64,000 nucleotides of DNA from Haloarcula sp. DT43 (GTDB lineage: Archaea > Halobacteriota > Halobacteria > Halobacteriales > Haloarculaceae). Numbering within the stretch: the stretch's first letter is position 1; each line of letters begins with the position of its first letter. Below the pieces are notes generated by a model. That model had not been told where the DNA came from. It saw nothing but the letters and a program-made list of their open reading frames with translations, and made no database searches. The position numbers and the translations under genes were made by a program. The stretch covers positions 248,001 through 312,000 of the forward strand of contig NZ_JAYMGZ010000003.1 in the NCBI RefSeq assembly GCF_037078405.1, given 5' to 3'. Positions 48,086 to 57,285 of the stretch are shown piece after piece.

Positions 48086-49864
48086 ATGTCTGAGCACACG
48101 CTGGTGCTGATGGCGCTGTTGCCCCTGGCGACGATTGCAGTGCTGATGGTCGGGCTGTACCAGCCCGCGACACGCACGATGCCGATTGCGTGGGCCGTGG
48201 CGGCCGTCGCCGCCTTCGTCGGCTGGCAGATGTCGCCCCGGCTCATCGCCGCCGCGTCGATACGCGGTGCGCTGACGGCGACCAGAATCCTGGTCATCGT
48301 CTTCGGGGCGATACTCCTGCTGTACACGCTGAAACAGTCAGGCGCGTTCGAGGTCATCAACGCCGGGTTCTCCTCGATAAGCGACGACCGCCGCGTGCAG
48401 GTCGTCCTGCTCGTCTTCCTCATGGGGTCGTTCATCGAGGGCGCGGCCGGGTTCGGGACGCCCGCGGCCATCGTCGGCCCGCTGCTGGTCGGCCTGGGCT
48501 TCCCGCCGCTGGCCGCCGTGGTCGTCGCGCTCACGGGGAACATCCTCGCAATCACCTTCGGCGCGGTCGGCACGCCGCTGATTATCGGCCTCCGGGACGT
48601 GGTGTTCGCGGAGGGGACTGGCGCAGCACAGCAGGTGCTCCAGCAGGGCGGCTACGAGAGCGTCGGCGCGTACGTCGCCCAAATCGGCGTGTGGGCGGCG
48701 CTCATCCACGCCATCGTCGGCATCGCCATCCCCTTTATCGGCGTGGCGATGATGACCCGCTTCTTCGGCGAGGAGCGGTCCATCAAGCCCGCGCTGGAAG
48801 TCCTGCCCCTGTGCCTCTTCGCGTGGGCGTCCTTCGCAATCCCCTACGTCGCCACCGCGTACTTCCTCGGCCCGACGTTCCCGGGCCTGCTGGGTGCGAT
48901 GGTCGGGCTGCTCGTCGTGACGACCACGCTCCGGGCCGGCTACTTCCTCCCCGACGAGGAGTGGGACTTCGGCCCACAGGACCAGTGGCCCGACCACTGG
49001 ATCGGAAGCATCGAGCCCGGCGAAGGCGTCGGCGCGACGACGGGCGACAACCGCGAGGGCACCGTCGCGGCCGACGGCGGGACGCCTGCCTTCGAGGAGA
49101 CCCACTCCCAGGACATGTCGCTCGGCATGGCCTGGCTGCCGTACCTCCTCGTGGCCGCGCTGCTCGTCGTGACCCGCGTCGTCGACCCGGTTCAGACGTT
49201 CCTCTCGACAAACGGCGTGCTCCTGTGGAGTAACATCCTCGGCACGCCGTTCTCCGAGGGCGTCGAGATGTTGTACCTCCCGGGGAGCCTCTTCGTGCTG
49301 GTCGCGGTGATTACCTACGCGCTTCACGGGATGTCCACCGACGAAATCAAGGCCTCGTGGAGCGAGGCGCTCCGGAACATCGCGCCGGCCGTCGTCGCGC
49401 TGTGGTTCGCCGTCGCGACGGTCATGATTATGCAGCGGACCGGTAGCGCCGTCGTCCTGGAGACCGCGCCGATTGACGCCGGCATGCTCGGCCTGCTGTC
49501 GGAGATAACCGCGGGCGCGACCGGCCAGATGTTCCCGTTCTTCTCGGGCTTCATCGGCGCGTTCGGCGCGTTCATCGCCGGTTCGAACACGGTCAGTGAC
49601 ATCCTGTTCGGGCTGTTCCAGTTCCAGGCCGCCCAACAAATCGGCGCACCGACCCAGATAGTCGTCGCCGCGCAGGCGGTCGGCGGCGCAATCGGCAACC
49701 TCATCGCGATTCACAACGTGGTCGCCGCCCTCACGGTGGTCGGCCTCATCGGCGAGGAGGGACGCGTCATCCGGCTCGAACTGATACCGGTGCTGTACTA
49801 CGGCGTGTTCACGGGCATCCTGACGCTCGTCCTGGCCTACGTCGTGGCACCGGGCGCGTTCTGA
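48086..49864 (+). CDS. lctP: L-lactate permease family transporter (LctP)
   Basis: A 592-residue secondary carrier with about 14 spans. FLMGSFIEGAAGFGTPAAI, ALTGNILAITFGAVGTPLIIGL and FSGFIGAFGAFIAGSNTVSDILF (cores) are the conserved LctP segments. A soluble loop at about 300-345 carries a Gly/Thr-rich acidic insert. The next gene, a lactate-type dehydrogenase, begins 25 bases later, so the pair imports and oxidises lactate or a like hydroxy acid. Confidence 0.92.
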   Translation: MSEHTLVLMALLPLATIAVLMVGLYQPATRTMPIAWAVAAVAAFVGWQMSPRLIAAASIRGALTATRILVIVFGAILLLYTLKQSGAFEVINAGFSSISDDRRVQVVLLVFLMGSFIEGAAGFGTPAAIVGPLLVGLGFPPLAAVVVALTGNILAITFGAVGTPLIIGLRDVVFAEGTGAAQQVLQQGGYESVGAYVAQIGVWAALIHAIVGIAIPFIGVAMMTRFFGEERSIKPALEVLPLCLFAWASFAIPYVATAYFLGPTFPGLLGAMVGLLVVTTTLRAGYFLPDEEWDFGPQDQWPDHWIGSIEPGEGVGATTGDNREGTVAADGGTPAFEETHSQDMSLGMAWLPYLLVAALLVVTRVVDPVQTFLSTNGVLLWSNILGTPFSEGVEMLYLPGSLFVLVAVITYALHGMSTDEIKASWSEALRNIAPAVVALWFAVATVMIMQRTGSAVVLETAPIDAGMLGLLSEITAGATGQMFPFFSGFIGAFGAFIAGSNTVSDILFGLFQFQAAQQIGAPTQIVVAAQAVGGAIGNLIAIHNVVAALTVVGLIGEEGRVIRLELIPVLYYGVFTGILTLVLAYVVAPGAF

Positions 49865-49888
49865 CTCGCTTCCTCCCAGTTCTAATTT

Positions 49889-52800
49889 ATGGCATACGAC
49901 TCCCGACCCCCCGAGCAGCGTGACCCGGCGACGGACCCGAGCGCGAACTACGACTACCAGGGCGACAGCGTCCAGCGCCCGGATCTCGTGGCGGCCCTGG
50001 AACGGCGCGTCGACGGCGACGTGCGCTTTGACACGTACACCCGCGAGCTGTTCGCCACCGACGCGAGCGCGTACGAACAGCTCCCGCTCGGCGTCGTCTC
50101 CCCGGTCTCGACCGAGGACGTGGTCGCGGTGATGGAGTACTGCGACGAGCAGGACGTGCCGGTGCTGCCGCGGGGCGGCGGGACCAGTCTCGCCGGTCAG
50201 GCCGTCAACGAGGCCGTCGTCCTCGATTTCAAGCGCCACATGGACCAGACGGTGTCGGTCGACCCCGATGCCCGACAGGCCCGTGCCCAGGCCGGCATCA
50301 CCATCGCCCGGCTCAACGACCGCCTGGAACCCCACGGGCTGAAGTTCGCGCCGGACCCCGCCTGGGGCGACAAGAGCGTGCTGGGCGGCGCTATCGGCAA
50401 CAACACGACCGGCGCGCACTCGCTGAAGTACGGCAAGACCGACGCCTACATCGAGGAGTGCGAGGTCGTTCTCGCGGACGGCACCCGGACGACCTTCGGC
50501 TGGGTCGACGTCGAGGACCTCCGGGCGGCCGAGGCCGGTCCGGACGCCGACCTCGAAACCCGCATTCGCGCCGAGGTCGCCCGCATCCTCTCAGAGGACG
50601 CCGAAGAGATAGACGCCAGGTACCCGGACCTCAAGCGCAACGTCTCCGGGTACAACCTGGACGAACTGGTCGATAGCGCCAGGGAGCGCGGCGAGGTCAA
50701 CCTCGCCCGCCTGCTCGCCGGGAGCGAGGGGACGCTTGCAGTCGTCACCGAGGCGACGGTGTCGCTCGAACCCGTCCCCGAGGCCACGGCCGTCGCCATG
50801 CTGACCTACGACGACATCATCTCGGCGATGCGGGACGTGGCCCCGATTCTCGACCACGACCCCTCGGCCGTCGAGGTGATGGACGACGTGCTCCTCGACC
50901 TCGCCGCGGAGACGCCGGAGTTCGCCGACGTCGTCGGCATGCTCCCCGAGGAGACGGACTCGACGCTGCTCGTCGAGTTCTACGCCGACTCGGCCGAGGC
51001 GGGCGCACAGAAGGTCGCCGACCTCCTCGCCGACCGGCTCCCGGGCTACGGCGCCAAGGAATCGCCCAGCGAGAGGGCGGGGTCGGTCACCGACGCCCCG
51101 GTCCACGCCGTCGACGCGCTGGAAGCCTACGACCCCGACCGGCAGGCGAAGTTCTGGAAGATGCGCAAGGCCGGGCTGCCGATTCTGCTCTCGCGGACGG
51201 GCGACGACAAGCACTGGCCGTTCGTCGAGGACACGGCGGTCCCGGCCGAGAACCTCCCGGAGTACGTCGCCGACATCCGGGAGCTGTTCGACGAGCACGA
51301 CACGTTCGCCTCCTACTACGCTCACGCCGGTCCCGGCGTCCTGCACATCAGGCCGCTGTTGAACCTGAAATCCGAGGCCGGCATCGAGACGATGGAGGCC
51401 ATCTCCGACGCCATCACGGACCTCGTCGTCCAGTACGACGGCTCCGTCTCCGGCGAACACGGCGACGGCCGCGCCCGAACCCAGTGGAACCGCAAGCTGT
51501 ACGGCGACGACCTCTGGGAGACGTTCCGCGACCTCAAGACCGCGTTCGACCCCGACTGGCGGCTGAACCCGGGGAACATCTGTGGCGACCACGACCCGGC
51601 CGAGCACCTCCGGTACGACCCCGACTACGCCTTCGACGCGGGCTTCGACCCCACGCTGGAGTGGGACAACGAGAACGGGTTCCAGGGGATGGTCGAACTC
51701 TGTCACGGCTGTGCGGGCTGTACCGGCCACCAGGAGACCACCGGCGGCGTGATGTGCCCGACCTACCGCGCCGCCGAGGAGGAAATCACCAGCACCCGCG
51801 GCCGGGCCAACATGCTCCGGTCGGCGATGGACGGCGACCTGCCCGAGGACCCCACCGACGAGGAGTTCGTCACCGAGGTGCTGGACCTCTGTATCGGCTG
51901 TAAGGGCTGCAAGAAGGACTGTCCGAGCGGCGTCGACATGGCGAAGCTCAAAGCCGAGGTGGTCCACGAGTACCACCAGCGCGAGGGCGTCTCGCTGCGG
52001 GACCGGCTGTTCGCCAACGTCGAGACGGTGCTCTCGGTCGGGAGCGCCTTCGCCCCGGTGTCGAACTGGCTGATGGACCTGCCGGGAGCGGGCCGTCTCA
52101 TGGAGACAACGGTCGGCATCACGGACGAACGCACCCTGCCCGCCTTCCACCGGACCACGTTCCGGGACTGGTGGACGGACCGTGGCGGGGCACGGGTCGC
52201 GGCCGACGAGGCCGACCGGACGGCGCTCCTGCTCGCCGACCCGTACACGAACTACAGCCACCCCGACGTGGGGAAGGCGGCGGTCCGGGTGCTCGAAGCC
52301 GCCGGCGTCCACGTGGCCGTGCCCGACGACGTGACCGACAGCGGCCGGCCCGCCTACTCGAAGAGTATGCTGGACCACGCCCGCGAGACGGCGCGAGCCA
52401 ACGTCGATTCGCTCGCGCCCCGCGTCGCCGACGGCTGGGACGTGGTCACCATCGAACCCTCCGACGCGGTCATGTATCAGGTCGACTACCGTGACCTCCT
52501 CTCCGGCGACGGCGTCGACGCGGTCGCTGAGAATACGTACGGCGTCTGTGAGTATCTCGACACCTTCCGGCTCGGGGAGTCGCTGGCCGTCGACGGGGCC
52601 GACCGCTCGCTGGCGTACCACGGTCACTGCCACCAGAAGGCGACGAAGAAGGACCACCACGCCGTCGGCGTCCTCCGGCGGGCCGGCTACGACGTGGACC
52701 CGCTCGACTCGGGCTGTTGTGGCATGGCCGGCTCGTTCGGCTACGAGGCCGAGCATTTCTCGATGAGCGAAGCCATCGCCGACCTCCTGCTGGGCCAGAT

Positions 52801-52921
52801 AGACGACTCGCCCGCCGAACAGGTCGTCGCGCCCGGCGCGTCCTGTCGGTCGCAACTCGACGACCTCGGCGGGGTGGAGCCACCCCACCCCATCGAGATG
52901 GTCGCGGCGGCGCTCGATTAG
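49889..52921 (+). CDS. FAD- and Fe-S-binding D-lactate/2-hydroxyacid dehydrogenase
   Basis: A 1010-residue membrane-peripheral enzyme with four parts. The PCMH FAD domain has LPRGGGTSLAGQAV (93-106). The FAD-oxidase C domain ends with SVSGEHGDGRARTQ and DPDWRLNPGNI. The ferredoxin region has CHGCAGCTGH..CP at about 605-625 and CIGCKGCKKDCPSG at about 667. The CCG repeats have YHGHCHQKA at about 909 and DSGCCGMAGSFGY at about 940. This GlcD-GlpC fusion oxidises D-lactate or glycolate and passes electrons to the quinone pool. The stereochemistry is inferred from the family. Confidence 0.9.
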   Translation: MAYDSRPPEQRDPATDPSANYDYQGDSVQRPDLVAALERRVDGDVRFDTYTRELFATDASAYEQLPLGVVSPVSTEDVVAVMEYCDEQDVPVLPRGGGTSLAGQAVNEAVVLDFKRHMDQTVSVDPDARQARAQAGITIARLNDRLEPHGLKFAPDPAWGDKSVLGGAIGNNTTGAHSLKYGKTDAYIEECEVVLADGTRTTFGWVDVEDLRAAEAGPDADLETRIRAEVARILSEDAEEIDARYPDLKRNVSGYNLDELVDSARERGEVNLARLLAGSEGTLAVVTEATVSLEPVPEATAVAMLTYDDIISAMRDVAPILDHDPSAVEVMDDVLLDLAAETPEFADVVGMLPEETDSTLLVEFYADSAEAGAQKVADLLADRLPGYGAKESPSERAGSVTDAPVHAVDALEAYDPDRQAKFWKMRKAGLPILLSRTGDDKHWPFVEDTAVPAENLPEYVADIRELFDEHDTFASYYAHAGPGVLHIRPLLNLKSEAGIETMEAISDAITDLVVQYDGSVSGEHGDGRARTQWNRKLYGDDLWETFRDLKTAFDPDWRLNPGNICGDHDPAEHLRYDPDYAFDAGFDPTLEWDNENGFQGMVELCHGCAGCTGHQETTGGVMCPTYRAAEEEITSTRGRANMLRSAMDGDLPEDPTDEEFVTEVLDLCIGCKGCKKDCPSGVDMAKLKAEVVHEYHQREGVSLRDRLFANVETVLSVGSAFAPVSNWLMDLPGAGRLMETTVGITDERTLPAFHRTTFRDWWTDRGGARVAADEADRTALLLADPYTNYSHPDVGKAAVRVLEAAGVHVAVPDDVTDSGRPAYSKSMLDHARETARANVDSLAPRVADGWDVVTIEPSDAVMYQVDYRDLLSGDGVDAVAENTYGVCEYLDTFRLGESLAVDGADRSLAYHGHCHQKATKKDHHAVGVLRRAGYDVDPLDSGCCGMAGSFGYEAEHFSMSEAIADLLLGQIDDSPAEQVVAPGASCRSQLDDLGGVEPPHPIEMVAAALD

Positions 52922-52957
52922 GCGGGTCGCCCGCGACGGGCGCTGTCGGTCGTGGCG

Positions 52958-53395
52958 TCAGAACCCGAAGCCGTCCCGCCGTCGGACGGTCACGTCGTGT
53001 CCGTCGACCGCCGACCGGAGCGCCTCCTCGAAGGGGGCCGCGTCGAACTGGCCGTGGACTCTGACCGTCGTCTCCGCCCCAGCGCGGGGCCGGGCCGTGA
53101 TTTTCGGCCGCCCGACCCGGCCACCCGAGTGGATGTCGACCCCGTCGAGGGCGTCGTAGGGCTGTGTCTCCACCTGCTCGGCAGTTTCGAGGGCCGCGGG
53201 CACGCCCTCTTCGACCACCCGTGACGCGAACGCGGCGGCCCGCCGGTCCGGCGACCCGAACAGCAGGTCCACGGGCGTCAGGTAGTCGTACTCGACGAAG
53301 TAGGCCCGCTCCGTACAGAACAACACGTCGAGCAGCCGGAGCGGGTACGAGCCACGCATCGTGTAATGCAGGTGCACGCGGAGTTCGTCGGTCAC
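52958..53395 (-). CDS. Small partner protein of the Nramp-like transporter
   Basis: A 145-residue soluble protein starting at GTG, whose first bases overlap the transporter stop (GTGA). VTDELRVHLHYTMRGSYPLRLLDVLF and the RAYFVEYDYLTPVDLLFG segment (cores) suggest an alpha/beta fold, but no family is recognised. Tight overlap implies a stoichiometric partner or regulator of the transporter. The much longer open frame that contains it upstream runs antisense to nothing of its own and is an artefact of GC bias. Confidence 0.7.
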   Translation of the reverse strand: MTDELRVHLHYTMRGSYPLRLLDVLFCTERAYFVEYDYLTPVDLLFGSPDRRAAAFASRVVEEGVPAALETAEQVETQPYDALDGVDIHSGGRVGRPKITARPRAGAETTVRVHGQFDAAPFEEALRSAVDGHDVTVRRRDGFGF

Positions 53396-55146
53396 GAGAA
53401 CCACCCCTGGGCGGTGGCGGCGTCGGCGACCGTCCCGTCGGCTGCGACCTTCGCCCGTGCGACCCGGTACATCGTGTACGTCTGGACGAGGAGGTAGCTG
53501 GCCCAGAGGACGTATCCGCCCGGCGCGCTCCCGAGGACGGCGGGCCGGACGGCGAACGTCGCCAGTCCGAGCCGCGTCGCCAGGCCGGTGCCGACCAGCA
53601 GAACGCTGAAGTAGCCGAAAAACGCCGCCGCGAGCCACATCGCGGCGACGCGGCCCCACCCCGGCATCGTGTGCTCGGGGAGCCGGACCGTGTTGACGAG
53701 CTGGACGACGACGATGTAGGGCCACATCAACAGGCCGGACATGGCCGCCCCGACGACCAGGAGCCCGAAGGGGTCGGCTATCGAAATCGGGAGGGTGAGG
53801 ATGAGCACGCCCCAGCCACAGAAGACGGTCAGCAGGCCCCAGAACAGCCGCGGCAGGCTCCAGCCCGCGTCCCGGCCGTACAGCTCGTAGATGATGTCCG
53901 AGCTGTTCCGGACGAACGACTCGATGATGGCGTACTCGGTCGTGAACAGAGCCAGAAACAGCGTGACGTAGATGACACTCGTCGCGAGCCCGCCGACCGA
54001 GGGGGCGATTTCGATGAGCCACATGTCGACCGCGTCGCTCGTCGCCCCCGGGGCCTGTGACACCGCGACGACGACCAGCATCGTCGTGACGAGGACCAGC
54101 CCGAAAAAGAAGGTGAGCAGGTGTTCGAGCTGTGTCACGCGCCACCAGCCGCGCCACCGCTTGAGGTTCTGGGTGTCCGGCGTGAACGTGAACCCGTCTT
54201 CGTGGACCGTCTCGGGGTCGTCGCCGGCGAAGGGGTTCTTGATTCGGCCCTGATACCGGCCCATCCCGTAGCCCTTCTCGCGTATCCAGAGGCTCTGTGA
54301 GAGGTTGAGATACCCCCCTGCCCCGGCGTAGGCCAGGGCCCCGACCAGGACGGCGATGGTCCCGACCGGCGAGTAGTCGCCCACCGTCGTCAGGCTCCCC
54401 GGGACGCCGACCAGCACGTCGACCGACCCGATGAGGACGAACAGCAACAGCGCGAACGCGATGGACAGCGCCACCAGGACGAGTTGGAGGCTCTCGACGA
54501 CGTTGTACATCAGCGGCGTCACCTGGTAGGTCACCCAGATGAACACCATGAGCGCGATGCCGAACAGCCGCCAGCCGACGACGTCGACGCCGACGATGTC
54601 GTACGTGCCGAGCCCGAGCCCCTGGGCACCGATTTGCGCGGCGCTCGCCGCCCAGCCCGGCCAGCCGAGGCTGACGAACCCGCCGATCAGCATGGCCAGC
54701 GGAACGACCGGATGGACCCGCTCGAACGCGCGGAACACGCTCTCACCGGTCGCCAGCGACCACCGCTGAATCTCCGTGTTGACGACGAAGTGGAGACAGA
54801 CGGCCACGAGGAACAGCCAGTACAGCCCCCACCCGTAGCTGGCGACCAGGTGCGGCCAGAACAGCGTCTCGCCGCTGCCCAGCGACGCCCCCAGCATGAT
54901 GGCGCTTGGGCCGACGACGTGACGGAGCTTCGGCACCTTCGGCAGCGCGAGCTCTCTGAACCGACCGCCCGACCCGGTGTCCGGGTAGTCGTCGGTCTCC
55001 GGTGCGGCCTCCAGGTTCTCGTAGGCGACCGGGGTGTACGAGGAGATGGGGTAGCGCTGCTCCGCGAGGGAGGCGTACACCTCCGCCTGGTCCGATTCCG
55101 AGTCGTCCGCCACGTCCGGCTCATCGGGCCGCTTTTCTTCTGGCAT
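53392..55146 (-). CDS. Nramp-family-like membrane transporter
   Basis: A 584-residue protein with about 11-12 spans. Its first span region, GPSAIMLGASLGSGETLFWP, is placed like the Nramp TM1 but lacks the DPGN metal motif, and TGESVFRAFERVHP follows TM3 as in the family. A 75-residue acidic cytosolic lead precedes TM1, and a charged loop at about 330-370 (EKGYGMGRYQGRIKNPF) divides the halves. The missing metal motif means the substrate may not be a divalent metal. It is encoded between a winged-helix regulator and a small partner gene, forming a three-gene unit. Confidence 0.78.
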   Translation of the reverse strand: MPEEKRPDEPDVADDSESDQAEVYASLAEQRYPISSYTPVAYENLEAAPETDDYPDTGSGGRFRELALPKVPKLRHVVGPSAIMLGASLGSGETLFWPHLVASYGWGLYWLFLVAVCLHFVVNTEIQRWSLATGESVFRAFERVHPVVPLAMLIGGFVSLGWPGWAASAAQIGAQGLGLGTYDIVGVDVVGWRLFGIALMVFIWVTYQVTPLMYNVVESLQLVLVALSIAFALLLFVLIGSVDVLVGVPGSLTTVGDYSPVGTIAVLVGALAYAGAGGYLNLSQSLWIREKGYGMGRYQGRIKNPFAGDDPETVHEDGFTFTPDTQNLKRWRGWWRVTQLEHLLTFFFGLVLVTTMLVVVAVSQAPGATSDAVDMWLIEIAPSVGGLATSVIYVTLFLALFTTEYAIIESFVRNSSDIIYELYGRDAGWSLPRLFWGLLTVFCGWGVLILTLPISIADPFGLLVVGAAMSGLLMWPYIVVVQLVNTVRLPEHTMPGWGRVAAMWLAAAFFGYFSVLLVGTGLATRLGLATFAVRPAVLGSAPGGYVLWASYLLVQTYTMYRVARAKVAADGTVADAATAQGWFS

Positions 55147-55154
55147 CGCGCTAC

Positions 55155-55724
55155 TCACCCACCGACGTAGTGCCAGACGTGTTCGTGGTCCTCGGCTAAG
55201 TCGACCTGCGGGAGGTCCTCCAGCGCCGGCCCGATGGCGTCCCACCACTCGTCGGCGGTCTTGTAGCCCGCCGGGTGCTCCTGGAACACCTCCGTGATGA
55301 GCTTCCCGGCGTCGGTGTCGGGGTTCTCACGGAGGTAGTCGTACGCGGCTTTCAGCGCCGCGCGCCGGGCGGCGAGCACCTCCCCAGTCCCCGGCAGGTC
55401 CGCGTCGGCGATGCTGTGCTCAACGGGCGGCTCCCGCCCCTGTGGCCCCGTGTCCGTGCCGACGAGCTGTGCGAACGGAACCCACCAGACCCGGCTCCGC
55501 GCGCCGACTTTCCGCGTTTCGAGGTCCCCCCGGTCTACGAGTACGTCGAGCTTGTTGTGTGCCGTCTTCCGGGAACAGCCGAGCGCGTCCATCACGTCGG
55601 ACGCCGTCAGCGGCTTCGCCTGGTCCGCCCGGTCTTGAAACACCGAGAGCACCCGCTCCGGTGTGAACTCTGCCGTGGACGGTGGCGACCCGTCGGCCCG
55701 ACCATCGTCCGCGGTATTGCTCAT
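55155..55724 (-). CDS. Winged-helix regulator preceding the Nramp-like transporter
   Basis: A 189-residue protein. The HTH is KPLTASDVMDALGCSRKTAHNKLDVLVDRGDLETRKVG (about 36-73, cores), with the wing SRVWWVP behind it. The remainder is helical (ALKAAYDYLRENPDTDAGKL). It lies 8 bases before the transporter gene and likely controls the unit, perhaps sensing its substrate. No ligand domain is recognised. Confidence 0.75.
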   Translation of the reverse strand: MSNTADDGRADGSPPSTAEFTPERVLSVFQDRADQAKPLTASDVMDALGCSRKTAHNKLDVLVDRGDLETRKVGARSRVWWVPFAQLVGTDTGPQGREPPVEHSIADADLPGTGEVLAARRAALKAAYDYLRENPDTDAGKLITEVFQEHPAGYKTADEWWDAIGPALEDLPQVDLAEDHEHVWHYVGG

Positions 55725-55854
55725 ACGTAGCCATTACAGTCGTATGTAATAGACTTTTCTGCAGAGAACCCCGCGGCGGGAGCAAGCGGCCTGTGCGCGC
55801 TTCGCTGGCACCCAGTTGTACACGAGGGCAGGGACGGGACCGTCCGACGGCCCC

Positions 55855-57189
55855 TCACTCGGCCGGTTCCGGCGCGGCCACCGACTGCTCAGTCTCGACG
55901 ACTGCCCGGTCGGGCAGTTCGGGGTTCGGTTTCCGACCGAGGGTCAGCAGCCGTTCGGTGAGCGTCAGTTCCTCGGGGCTGGGGCTCGGCTTCTGGACCT
56001 CCTCGAAGTCGACGACGACCTGCCCGTCCTCGGCCGCGATGCGCACCGCACAGAGCTGGTAGGAGGGGTAAAACACCGGGGGCAGGAGCCCGATGACCCC
56101 GTTACGCCGGTGGAGGCGCTTGAGCCAGGTCCCGCTGTTGACGACCAGCCCACCATCGACCGCCTGCACGTTCGGGCGGTGCGTGTGCCCGTAGCAGAAG
56201 ACGACCACGTCTTCCTGCTCTTCGAACACGTCCTGCGCGGCTTCCCTGTAGGTCGTCCGGGTGTCGACGGTGAGGTCGGTCTCGAAGATGCCGAAGCGGT
56301 TGATTGTCTTCTTGATGTCTCGCCGCAGGAGATACAGCGGGACGCCGACGAGCAACAGGAGCCCGGCCAGCGACGCGTTCACGACGAGCAACACCCAGAT
56401 AGCGGTCCCGACCGTCCCGAACTGGCCCAGGAACGACGTCGTGGTCTCGACCGGTGCCGACCAGACGCCGAGCAGATTCAGCGCCGCCAGAATCGCCAGG
56501 ATGGCGCTGATGTTGAACAGCAACAGGAACGGAACCAGCGCGTACCGCAGCAGGGGGTTCATCTCGCGGTAGAAGTATTTCGAGAGCATCCAGACCGGGA
56601 CCCGCTCGGTCGGCGTGACGGCCTGGACGTCCTTGAGCCAGTTGTACCGGCCCCGGTCAGAGAGCTGGCCGGCCCGGCTCGTCACGAGCGTGTTGTAGTA
56701 GTAGCCAAGCGGCGTCACGTTCGTGTCTCCCCAGTCCTCGATGCGGTTGTTGGGGTCCTGCTGGTTCCCGTGTTCGAGGTGGATTGCCTGGTCACCGACC
56801 GCTCGGGTGACCGACTTCGACTGGACCAGCCTGACGTTGTACGCCGCGAACCGCTCGACGTACTCGTCGTAGGCCGCGAGTTCGTGGTCGTGGTTGCCCG
56901 GGATGAGGGTTATCTGTACGTTCTCGCCGGTCTTTCGCAACTGCTCGAACAGCGACGGGTAGGTCTCTTCGAGGACGTCGAACTTCTCTAGCCCCGACAC
57001 CCCGGTGAACTCCCAGAGGCCGAAGGCGTCGCCGTTGATGAGTAGCTCGACGTCCTCGTCGGTGGTCTCCAGCCGCGAGAGGAAATCCAGCAGTTCGTCC
57101 AGAAACTCCACCTCCTCCAGCTGCTCGTCGCCGCCGATGTGGAGGTCGCTTATGACGTAGTAGACGCGGTCATCGGCGGAGCCGTCCAT
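55855..57189 (-). CDS. Membrane-anchored metallophosphoesterase
   Basis: A 444-residue calcineurin-like phosphoesterase. Metal motifs in order: SDLHIGG (14-20), INGDAF (about 51), GNHDHE (about 98) and YGHTHRP (about 319). Between about 215 and 280 are two or three hydrophobic spans (ALVPFLLLFNISAILAILAAL; TAIWVLLVVNASLAGLLLLV), so the catalytic halves flank a membrane insert. Substrate unknown; lipid or nucleotide phosphoesters are possible. It reads outwards from a 96-base gap with the second alcohol dehydrogenase gene. Confidence 0.85.
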   Translation of the reverse strand: MDGSADDRVYYVISDLHIGGDEQLEEVEFLDELLDFLSRLETTDEDVELLINGDAFGLWEFTGVSGLEKFDVLEETYPSLFEQLRKTGENVQITLIPGNHDHELAAYDEYVERFAAYNVRLVQSKSVTRAVGDQAIHLEHGNQQDPNNRIEDWGDTNVTPLGYYYNTLVTSRAGQLSDRGRYNWLKDVQAVTPTERVPVWMLSKYFYREMNPLLRYALVPFLLLFNISAILAILAALNLLGVWSAPVETTTSFLGQFGTVGTAIWVLLVVNASLAGLLLLVGVPLYLLRRDIKKTINRFGIFETDLTVDTRTTYREAAQDVFEEQEDVVVFCYGHTHRPNVQAVDGGLVVNSGTWLKRLHRRNGVIGLLPPVFYPSYQLCAVRIAAEDGQVVVDFEEVQKPSPSPEELTLTERLLTLGRKPNPELPDRAVVETEQSVAAPEPAE

Positions 57190-57285
57190 TGAATACGGGT
57201 TCTGGACCCACGGACAAAGGCGTTGCTTTCCGGGGACTCCGAGTAGATGCGCCGTGTCGGCCGGGACAGGTGCGTCGTCCCGCGG

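Noticed and set aside
48338-50419. 693-codon open frame antisense to the lactate permease and dehydrogenase
   Set aside because: His/Arg/Asp-rich shadow spanning the junction of two real genes; no promoter or motif.
50591-52888. 765-codon open frame antisense to the FAD/Fe-S dehydrogenase
   Set aside because: Mirror of conserved FAD, ferredoxin and CCG motifs; not independently credible.
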